Positions 1 to 5,052 of a stretch of DNA of 5,052 nt are shown here, piece after piece. Made by a program: the position numbers and the translations under genes. Each line of letters starts with the position of its first letter. The stretch's first letter is position 1. Under the pieces are notes generated by a model. That model ran no database searches. It was not told the DNA's origin and saw nothing but the letters and a program-made list of their open reading frames with translations. Source of the DNA: Bacteroidales bacterium (lineage in GTDB: Bacteria > Bacteroidota > Bacteroidia > Bacteroidales > SM23-62); NCBI GenBank assembly GCA_016783865.1, contig JADHVS010000301.1:1-5052 (forward strand). The letters are read 5' to 3'.

Positions 1-48
1 ATTTGTATTATCCTAATCGGGTGTGTATTATCCACTTACTCCCAGGCA
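1..48 (+). other. End of signal peptide of the large secreted protein
   Basis: In the frame of the large secreted protein these codons give a hydrophobic stretch (ICIILIGCVL) and then STYSQA, with a plausible signal peptidase I site after Ala16. The charged N-terminus and the start codon must lie a few codons upstream of the window. The cysteine in GCVL could suggest a lipobox, but the hydrophobic run continues past it and a Q-A cleavage site follows, so a Sec/SPI signal fits better with T9SS export. Confidence 0.7.
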
Positions 49-2424
49 TCCGAAGTCTCACTGAATGAGTACTCTGGAATAATCAAAATAATTAATACCC
101 AGGCGGGCAATCCTGACAGTGTTGTAGTTTCTGACCCGGATGTTTTTGATAATGGTGATACAGTTTGCTTCATTCAAAACAAGGGAGCCTTAATCTATCA
201 TCCCTTTACCGAGAAAAAGAGCCCTGAAATAGCCTGGGGGAAGGTATCAGATTTCAAAAATACCGGTATCTATGGGATTTTGGTTATCAGGGAAAAATTA
301 AATGATACCATAATATTCTTTGCTGCCTTGCCTGAAATGGATCCGCCATCTGAAGGTTCAGTCAGTCAGCTAATTAAAATTAATACTTCAGATGTTCTGA
401 ATGTCAATACAGATCTTACCTGTAAATCATGGGATCCGGAAACAGGTACCGGCGGAGTTTTGGTGCTGCTTGCCCGGCACAAAATCATTCTGAATGCAAA
501 CATTAATGTAACTGCAAGGGGATTTAAAGGGGCCAGTCCTTTTCATTTTGATCCCATTGCAGATTCTTCACTCGAAATATGTGCTACTGCTCCTGAACCA
601 TTTTATATTGGTTCTGATAGCATTATCACAGGATTCAAAGGTGAAAGTTTTGAAAACAGTTTATTTGATCTGATCAAGGGCTATAATTATGTAGCCAGTG
701 GTGGTGGTGCCGGAAGCGGAACCTTGTCTGGTGGTGGTGGTGGAAGTAATGCTGCATACGGTGGTTTTGGAGGATTTGTCTCTGAGCAATGCGATATAAC
801 AAACAATTACAATAGTGAACCGGGAATGGCCTTCGATAAGTACTATACCAATGAAGGAAAATATCAAAACAGGATATTCCTGGGTGGTGGCGGTGGATCC
901 GGAACAGAGATCCCCGGGATAATTTCGTCATCAGGTGGCTATGGAGGTGGCATTGTGATCATTCTGACAGACACACTGGTTTCATTAAATAACTATACTA
1001 TACGTGCCAATGGACAATCTGTAACCGATCTGGCAACCGGGTCCGGTGGCGGTGGTGGCGGCGCAGGATGTATCGTATTGGATGTTAATCATTTTCTAGG
1101 ATCAATGCATCTGGAAGTAAAAGGTGGAAACGGTGGATCAACAACAGATGAAAACAATAAGACCGGACCAGGTGGATTTGGTGGTGCAGGGACAATATGG
1201 TATCAATGGGATAAATTACCGGATGAAATATCAGTCGACCTGTCAAATGGGATTCCCGGATCTCATATTCCGTCAGAATCACAATATGGAGCTACAACCA
1301 GTTCTCCGTCTGATGGCATTACTGTTAAGAAACTTGTAACCCCCATCCGTGGTTTTCTATTTAACTTCCTGGCTGGGGAACAACATTATTGTACCACTGA
1401 TACCTCAATTGCTTTAAAGGCAACTGCCCCAAAAGGAGGTGATGGTGTATATAAGTTTAAGTGGGAGATTTCTTATGAAGGTGAAATATGGGGCACAGTT
1501 CCAGGAAAAGATCAGAAACAGGATTATACACCAGGAGCAGACATCCACCAGGCCTATTTCAGAAGAATTGTATCCTCCGCGGGAATAACAGACACTAGTA
1601 ATATCCTGGATTTTTGGAGGGCCGAGCCTTTCAGTAATAATTTAATCGAAGGGGACCAGAGGTTCTGTATTGACTCTGATCCACAACCTGTTACTCAATT
1701 TGACAATGATTTATCAGGAAAGGAGAATGTAACCTATATCTGGCAGTTTAAGGAACCTGATTCATCATGGGTAACAATTTATAATGCTGTTGATTCCTCT
1801 TTAAACCTGTTCCCGGACATAATTAATTCAATATCAATTAGAAGGATAGTTACTTCAGGAATTTGCACAGATACAAGCAATACGGTTAATATTTCTATCC
1901 TGTTTCCCCCTGAAATATTATCCCAACCATTGGGTGATACTTTGAATACCGGAGAGTCCTGGGATATATATACTATGGCAACAGGTACAGAGCCCGTAAC
2001 CTATCAATGGTTTAACGAATTCCAGGAAATCGATGGAGAAACCGATCCCACTTTATTCATTGAAGATTTTGCAGAGGAAAATGCCGGAATATACTACTGT
2101 ATTGTGACTAATCCATGCGGTAAGATCAATTCAGATACAATTAGTCTTGTGATGCATGTTGTGGATCCTTCTGGTTCACCATACACGGATAATTCACATC
2201 TTTTTATTTATCCTAATCCTGCCAGTGATCACCTGAAAATTGACCATGCCTATCCTGAACCATATAGATTAATCCTTTATGACGCCTTAGGCAATCAGGT
2301 ACTTGAATCACAGAATGATAAATTCATATCTCTTGAATCATTGTCTTCCGGTACTTATATAGTAAGGCTTCAGGTTGACTCACCATCCCTTCAAATCTCG
2401 AAAAAAATTATTATAAAGCGCTAA
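1..2424 (+). CDS. Secreted multidomain protein with glycine-rich repeats, Ig/PKD-like domains and T9SS type A sorting domain (5' partial)
   Basis: The frame is open from base 1, so the start codon is upstream; 807 residues are visible. Visible residues 1-16 (ICIILIGCVLSTYSQA) are the end of a signal peptide. Residues about 17-180 form a beta-rich module with GDTVCFIQNKGA and VTARGFKGA, resembling N-terminal modules of large Bacteroidota surface proteins (family recalled from memory). Glycine-rich blocks lie at about 233-258, 294-316, 347-356 and 374-396, separated by beta-strand-like segments. Two related PKD/Ig-like repeats follow at about 459-536 and 550-629, each with a G-E/D-Q-x-Y/F-C start and an RRIV...TDTSN end. 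An Ig-like domain (about 636-720, AGIYYC) precedes the C-terminal type A sorting domain (about 733-807: YPNPASD, GTYIVRL, KKIIIKR). The protein is therefore expected to cross the outer membrane by T9SS and be surface-anchored or released. An internal TTG at 280 is not a credible start because it would remove the signal peptide. The biological role is unknown; adhesion or matrix binding is only inference. Confidence 0.9.
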   Translation: MCIILIGCVLSTYSQASEVSLNEYSGIIKIINTQAGNPDSVVVSDPDVFDNGDTVCFIQNKGALIYHPFTEKKSPEIAWGKVSDFKNTGIYGILVIREKLNDTIIFFAALPEMDPPSEGSVSQLIKINTSDVLNVNTDLTCKSWDPETGTGGVLVLLARHKIILNANINVTARGFKGASPFHFDPIADSSLEICATAPEPFYIGSDSIITGFKGESFENSLFDLIKGYNYVASGGGAGSGTLSGGGGGSNAAYGGFGGFVSEQCDITNNYNSEPGMAFDKYYTNEGKYQNRIFLGGGGGSGTEIPGIISSSGGYGGGIVIILTDTLVSLNNYTIRANGQSVTDLATGSGGGGGGAGCIVLDVNHFLGSMHLEVKGGNGGSTTDENNKTGPGGFGGAGTIWYQWDKLPDEISVDLSNGIPGSHIPSESQYGATTSSPSDGITVKKLVTPIRGFLFNFLAGEQHYCTTDTSIALKATAPKGGDGVYKFKWEISYEGEIWGTVPGKDQKQDYTPGADIHQAYFRRIVSSAGITDTSNILDFWRAEPFSNNLIEGDQRFCIDSDPQPVTQFDNDLSGKENVTYIWQFKEPDSSWVTIYNAVDSSLNLFPDIINSISIRRIVTSGICTDTSNTVNISILFPPEILSQPLGDTLNTGESWDIYTMATGTEPVTYQWFNEFQEIDGETDPTLFIEDFAEENAGIYYCIVTNPCGKINSDTISLVMHVVDPSGSPYTDNSHLFIYPNPASDHLKIDHAYPEPYRLILYDALGNQVLESQNDKFISLESLSSGTYIVRLQVDSPSLQISKKIIIKR
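697..1188 (+). repeat. Glycine-rich repeat region within the large secreted protein
   Basis: Four glycine-rich blocks are encoded at about 697-774, 880-948, 1039-1068 and 1120-1188, largely by GGT and GGC codons, giving runs such as GGTGGTGGTGGT near 701-745. Between them are segments with alternating hydrophobic residues (GGGIVIILTDTLV..., GAGCIVLDVNHF...) that end in ANG or KGGNGG. The pattern GG plus strand, short spacer, strand, then Gly-rich turn suggests a stacked beta structure. This is a protein-level repeat and not a mobile or regulatory DNA element. Confidence 0.7.
1654..1887 (+). repeat. Second copy of a tandem PKD/Ig-like domain (first copy 1375-1608)
   Basis: Two consecutive segments of the large secreted protein align by eye. 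Both begin with G-acid-Q-x-aromatic-Cys (GEQHYC at about 1375, GDQRFC at about 1654). Both have a central W (KFKWEIS, YIWQFK) followed by a second W (EIWGTV, SSWVTI), and both end with RRIV[ST]S...TDTSN. Such repeats are common in secreted Bacteroidota proteins, where they act as spacer or adhesive modules. The DNA copies have diverged, so this is an old duplication. Confidence 0.7.
2185..2421 (+). other. T9SS type A C-terminal sorting domain
   Basis: The last roughly 80 residues carry the hallmarks of a type A sorting signal: FIYPNPASDHLKI at the start, a LYDALGNQVLES strand pair, ISLESLSSGTYIVRL, and a basic C-terminal strand KKIIIKR. In the known pathway this domain directs a periplasmic intermediate to the PorUV/Sov export machinery and is then removed, often with attachment to A-LPS. 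It implies that the host encodes a complete T9SS elsewhere. Confidence 0.92.
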
Positions 2425-2505
2425 GTCTGAGCTCTCTTTCATTAATCTGCTAATTAATTTCCTCATAGTCCGGATAAATATTATTTTAGTAGAAAACACA
2501 TTAAA

Positions 2506-3066
2506 ATGAAGAACCTTCGGGTATCTGAATGGTTAAAGGAATACTGGGTAATCATAGCTTTCATCCTGGCCAAGCTTTTAATTCACTTTTCCACCAACAC
2601 CATTTACGAACTTCAGCGGGATGCATTTCTCTACAGCGCCCTGGGGGAACACCTGGCATGGGGTTACCATTCTGTACCGCCATCTATAGGTGTATTTGCA
2701 AATATTTCCAGGTTCCTTTTCGGGGATACAACTTTCGCACTAAGGTTTTTTCCGACAGTTACCGGGGCCTGCTCAATCCTTCTGATAGGATTGATGGTCA
2801 GGGAAATGGGAGGCAAAAAGCTGGCCCAGTTCATAGCGTGTCTTGCTTTTCTGACAGCCCCATCCTTCCTGCGTTCCAACACTCTGTTCCAGCCTGTGTC
2901 ATTTAACCAGTTCTATTGGTTATTAATTTCTTTTCTGACTTTCAGATTAATAAGAACCAATAAACAACAATACTGGTTGTGGATAGGTGTTGTATCAGGA
3001 CTCGCATTCCTGAATAAATACTCGGTCTTTACAGCACACTCTTCGCTTTTGGCGGATATGCTTTAG
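2506..3066 (+). pseudogene. Glycosyltransferase family 39 (GT-C, ArnT/PMT-like), N-terminal fragment
   Basis: The 186-residue product is the N-terminal part of a polyprenyl-phosphate-sugar-dependent membrane glycosyltransferase, a family usually near 500 residues. A first membrane helix (about 14-28) is followed by a periplasmic loop with ELQRDAFLY (Arg38-Asp39), where GT-C enzymes place catalytic acid(s), then HLAWGYHSVPP and several helices (about 60-72, 78-97, 107-120, 134-150, 156-172). The family match ends at about GLAFLNKYSV (residue 173); the last 13 residues look like out-of-frame read-through to the TAG at 3064. The rest of the family is found in another frame (3018-3662). The start ATG at 2506 fits the family N-terminus; no clear Shine-Dalgarno precedes it. 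A working sugar transferase is unlikely from this fragment. Many relatives, as I recall them, have Glu where Ala40 is and Asp where Asn134 is. An assembly error is the main alternative. Confidence 0.8.
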
Positions 3067-3662
3067 TTGTTTGGTTTAAAAACAAACTCACATTTATCAG
3101 GTACCTGGTAATAGGCTTGAATATTCTCATCGCAGCTGTGCTCATTCCAATAAGCCTGCCTGTTTTAAGACCGGCGAAATTCGTTCAATACATGAAAAAG
3201 ATAGGCATGGAGAAAAGCCAGCGGTGGGAAGATGGCCAGTATTATGATATGCCCCAGGACTATGCAGATATGATCGGATGGAATGAACTCACGGAAATTG
3301 TACATTCGGCATTCCAGGAACTGACACCGGATGAACAGAAAAGATGTACCCTGTTCGCTAACAATTACGGGGAAGCAGGGTCTGTAAACTTTCTGGGTAA
3401 AAAATATGCATTGCCCGAAGTGATATGCTATAATGACAGCTACCTCTTCTGGGCTCCCGACAGCATATCAGCAGATTTCCTTATAAAAATAGGAGAAGAT
3501 GATAACCTGCCTAACCTGTACAACAATGTTCAGGTGTATGGCCGCATCACCAATCCCTATGCAAGGCAATCGGGAACGCCCGTTTACCTTTGCCGCAATC
3601 CGAAGTTAGATATTAATTACTTTTACCAGGAGGAACTTAAAGAAAGAAAAAAACGTTATTAA
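3018..3662 (+). pseudogene. Glycosyltransferase family 39, C-terminal fragment in a different frame
   Basis: This frame is open from 3018, directly after a TAA at 3015-3017, and reads LGLYSTLFAFGGYALVVWF and then a helix LNILIAAVLIPISLPVL. A soluble periplasmic C-terminal domain follows, with the family features RWEDGQYYDMPQDYADMIGW, FANNYGEAGSVNFLG and PVYLCRNPK. It joins the preceding fragment but lacks roughly 100-150 residues of the usual middle portion, including several membrane helices (estimate from memory of the family). Possible internal starts are TTG at 3117 and ATG at 3192, but neither has a convincing ribosome binding site and the homology begins upstream of both. The stop at 3660-3662 is 3 bases before the lipocalin gene. 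The fragment's reading frame has no other damage, so the lesion is recent, or an assembly artefact, or a tolerated domain remnant. Confidence 0.78.
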
Positions 3663-3665
3663 ACT

Positions 3666-4178
3666 ATGAATCGTTCAATTATAATCTTAATCTCTTTTGC
3701 CATGGCAACAACATCATGTCAATCTCAAACTCCTGAAACTGTTAAGTATGTCGATCTGGAAAAATATTCAGGAGTTTGGTATGAAATAGCGGCCTTCCCT
3801 ACCCGGTTTGAAAAAGGATGCTCAAACACAACGGCAGAATACCAGATTTCTGAGAAAGGCCATGTGATTGTTATTAACCGCTGTTCACGCAACAATAAAA
3901 GAACCAGCATTAAGGGGAAGGCATTCGTTGTCAAAAACAGTGGAAATGCCAGGCTTAAAGTCCAGTTTTTCTGGCCGTTCCGGGGTGATTACTGGATTTT
4001 TGAGCTGGCAGATGATTATAGTGTGGCTGCAGTAGGAAGCCCCGGCAGGAAATACTTATGGATCCTGGCCAGAACGAGTAAAATTGACGAGAAAGTATAC
4101 CAGGAATTTACATCAAGGATGGAAAAGAAAGGATTTGACATCAACCTATTACAAACTACTGAACATCAGGAGAATTAA
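3666..4178 (+). CDS. blc: Blc-like lipocalin lipoprotein
   Basis: The 170-residue protein has the length and motifs of bacterial lipocalins of the Blc/apolipoprotein D group. A short signal peptide (MNRSIIILISFAMATTSC) ends in a plausible but weak lipobox with the lipidated cysteine at Cys18. The lipocalin signature GxW is seen at 36-38 (YSGVWYEIAAFPTRFEKGC), followed by alternating beta strands, FFWPFRGDYWIFEL (101-114) and the C-terminal family motif RKYLWILART (128-137). An amphipathic helix follows (DEKVYQEFTSRMEKKGF). Cys52 and Cys73 could form a disulfide. Known relatives bind lysophospholipids or fatty acids at the outer membrane. The residues after Cys18 (QSQTPE) lack the acidic cluster of surface-export signals, so a periplasm-facing location is more likely (inference). 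The ATG at 3666 is 3 bases after the glycosyltransferase stop, suggesting co-transcription. Confidence 0.93.
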   Translation: MNRSIIILISFAMATTSCQSQTPETVKYVDLEKYSGVWYEIAAFPTRFEKGCSNTTAEYQISEKGHVIVINRCSRNNKRTSIKGKAFVVKNSGNARLKVQFFWPFRGDYWIFELADDYSVAAVGSPGRKYLWILARTSKIDEKVYQEFTSRMEKKGFDINLLQTTEHQEN

Positions 4179-4186
4179 TTACAGAA

Positions 4187-4221
4187 TTTGAGATTATATT
4201 CTTGCATTATTAATATCTTTA
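4187..4221 (+). promoter_or_regulatory. Possible Bacteroidota-type promoter before the 4236 gene
   Basis: TTTG at 4187-4190 and TATCTTTA at 4214-4221 resemble the phylum's -33 TTTG and -7 TAnnTTTG elements, with one mismatch in the -7 element. The 23-base gap is a few bases longer than usual. It lies in the 57-base gap between the lipocalin stop and the next start codon, so it could give the downstream pair its own transcript. AT-rich DNA yields such matches by chance. Confidence 0.22.
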
Positions 4222-4235
4222 ATAAAATAAAGAAG

Positions 4236-4757
4236 ATGGATACGGAAAAAGCTACCAAGATACTTCGCGACCAGATTGAAAAAATGAGTGTAAAGAAGTT
4301 TGATCTGAACGCATGGAAAACAACAACCATCATACTCCTTGAGCGCATTTTTGGCCAGCATAATGAAAAGATTGATGGTATCAGGGCAATTAATTACGAC
4401 CAGGGAAGCTGGACCTTAAGGGATGAAACCGGCTTTTCCCATTCTGTGGAAACCTGTAAAAAAATGGGAAGGGAAATACTGGAGGCTGCCATTATTGAAC
4501 TTGAAGCCTTCGGAGCTGTTGAAGGATCAATTGAAACGCTACCTTTCAATGTTTTATTAACTGCACTTGAAGATGAACTTACGGGATCCGAACTCAGGGA
4601 AATTAAAAAGGTCCTGACCGAAAAAAGTACGATTGAGAATAAAAAACAGATCCTTATTACAAAACTTAAAAGCTACAGCTCCGATGCAGCCTATGCCATC
4701 GTGGCTAATATTCTGTCCAATCCTGAAACAACCGGATTGTTCAACCAGCCCAAATAA
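4236..4757 (+). CDS. Hypothetical soluble alpha-helical protein, 173 residues
   Basis: I do not recognise this protein as a named family. The chosen start is the ATG at 4236, preceded by the purine-rich AAAGAAG, giving MDTEKATKILRDQIEKM. An in-frame TTG at 4188 would add 16 residues encoded by AT-rich intergenic-type sequence and is less likely. There is no signal peptide or membrane segment, so the protein should be cytoplasmic. The N-terminal half (about 1-95) has helices around FDLNAWKTTTIILLERIFG (22-40), a short strand-like part with SWTLRDETG (58-66), and a helix KKMGREILEAAIIELEAFG (75-93). The C-terminal half is charged and helical (LEDELTGSELREIKKVL, 111-127) and ends in an Asn/Pro-rich tail. 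The next gene starts 9 bases after the stop, so the two are probably co-transcribed. The LERIFG and REILEAAI segments recall uncharacterised helical proteins in Bacteroidota, but no function can be assigned. Confidence 0.85.
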   Translation: MDTEKATKILRDQIEKMSVKKFDLNAWKTTTIILLERIFGQHNEKIDGIRAINYDQGSWTLRDETGFSHSVETCKKMGREILEAAIIELEAFGAVEGSIETLPFNVLLTALEDELTGSELREIKKVLTEKSTIENKKQILITKLKSYSSDAAYAIVANILSNPETTGLFNQPK

Positions 4758-4766
4758 GATATTATT

Positions 4767-5052
4767 ATGTTTCGAAAACTCATCTCCGGTTTATTGGCCC
4801 TGTTTATTATTGCGGGCCTTTCCGTTATTCCATTAAATGCTCAACAGCTCGGGTATGTGAGTAAAAGCAGCAACTTTGAAAGAGAATACATATGGGGTAC
4901 CCGTGATACCTCCGGTAATGTCATTCTGCCTCAGGAATATCTTTACCTGGCCAGAATTGAAGGCTGCAATAAAATACTTGGACAGGAATACCTGCAATCA
5001 AAGGATGATTTCATGTATGAATATTCTCCGGAAAACTTTGGAGATTATTACC
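4767..5052 (+). CDS. Secreted protein with WG-repeat-like segment (3' partial)
   Basis: The ATG at 4767 begins a frame open to the window end (95 complete codons). The first 25 residues (MFRKLISG, a hydrophobic core LLALFIIAGLSVI, then PLNAQQ) form a good Sec signal peptide with probable cleavage after Ala25. The mature part contains YIWGTRDTSGNVILPQEYLYL (41-61), close in spacing to one WG repeat (W-G-x5-G-x4-P-x2-Y), a motif common in secreted Bacteroidota proteins of unknown role. Only one such unit is visible, so the family call is tentative. The remaining residues are rich in Tyr, Glu and Asp. The gene follows the upstream stop by 9 bases, which supports co-transcription with the helical protein. 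Confidence 0.8.
   Translation, partial: MFRKLISGLLALFIIAGLSVIPLNAQQLGYVSKSSNFEREYIWGTRDTSGNVILPQEYLYLARIEGCNKILGQEYLQSKDDFMYEYSPENFGDYY

Noticed and set aside
661..931. Two open frames on the - strand opposite the glycine-rich region
   Set aside because: They arise because GGT/GGC runs read as His/Thr/Pro-type codons with no stops on the other strand. The products are low-complexity, and the + frame has a clear domain structure.
1085..1339. Short open frames on both strands inside the secreted protein gene
   Set aside because: They overlap the well-supported + frame, have no recognisable motifs and no start context.
2425..2505. Promoter or terminator in the gap before the glycosyltransferase
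   Set aside because: TTTC at 2458 and TATTTTAG at 2482 have workable spacing but mismatch both Bacteroidota consensus elements. I found no stable stem-loop with a T-run, so neither is claimed.
2529..2906. A 125-codon + frame and a - strand frame (2664-2882) within the glycosyltransferase
   Set aside because: The frame starting at 2506 carries the membrane helices and family motifs; the alternatives give composition unlike a real protein.
3018..3066. Programmed ribosomal frameshift joining the two glycosyltransferase fragments
   Set aside because: Even if joined, the product would lack the middle membrane helices of the family, and there is no obvious slippery heptamer with a downstream structure. 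Deletion explains the data better.
3725..3934. Open frame on the - strand in the lipocalin gene
   Set aside because: It lies wholly inside the lipocalin coding sequence, which has clear GxW and YLWILAR motifs.
4188..4235. TTG at 4188 as the start of the helical protein
   Set aside because: The extra 16 codons are AT-rich, and a better ATG with purine-rich upstream sequence lies at 4236.
4633..4836. A 67-codon + frame bridging the 4236 gene and the 4767 gene
   Set aside because: It overlaps two better-supported genes in other frames and lacks a signal or domain.

Overview
The window looks like chromosomal DNA from a member of the Bacteroidota (Bacteroidetes), possibly an uncultured Bacteroidales/Marinilabiliales-type organism. 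The evidence is moderately AT-rich DNA, no clear Shine-Dalgarno sequences before the genes, and a large secreted protein ending in a type IX secretion (T9SS) type A sorting domain. That protein also has the glycine-rich and Ig/PKD-like modules common in this phylum. Every gene I can support is on the + strand. I see no tRNA, rRNA, CRISPR array, insertion sequence or attachment site.

Layout. (1) Positions 1-2424: a secreted multidomain protein, open from the first base, so its start codon lies just upstream of the window. It has the end of a signal peptide, an N-terminal beta-rich module, glycine-rich repeats, two tandem PKD/Ig-like repeats, an Ig-like domain and a T9SS sorting domain. (2) Positions 2506-3662: a glycosyltransferase family 39 (GT-C, ArnT/PMT-like) membrane protein that appears broken. 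The N-terminal third and the C-terminal part lie in different frames, and the middle part of the family, with several membrane helices, is missing. (3) Positions 3666-4178: a Blc-type lipocalin lipoprotein, starting 3 bases after the glycosyltransferase stop. (4) Positions 4236-4757: a soluble, mostly helical protein I do not recognise. (5) Position 4767 to the window end: the start of a secreted protein with a WG-repeat-like segment.

Genes 2-3 and 4-5 are tightly spaced and probably co-transcribed in pairs, perhaps all four together. Apart from a shared envelope theme (secreted surface protein, membrane glycosyltransferase, lipocalin, secreted protein) I cannot show that they form one pathway. 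I found no convincing new system. The points most worth checking are the internal deletion with frame change in the glycosyltransferase, which may have a short-repeat junction near 3021-3030, the repeat architecture of the large secreted protein, and the unrecognised 173-residue protein.
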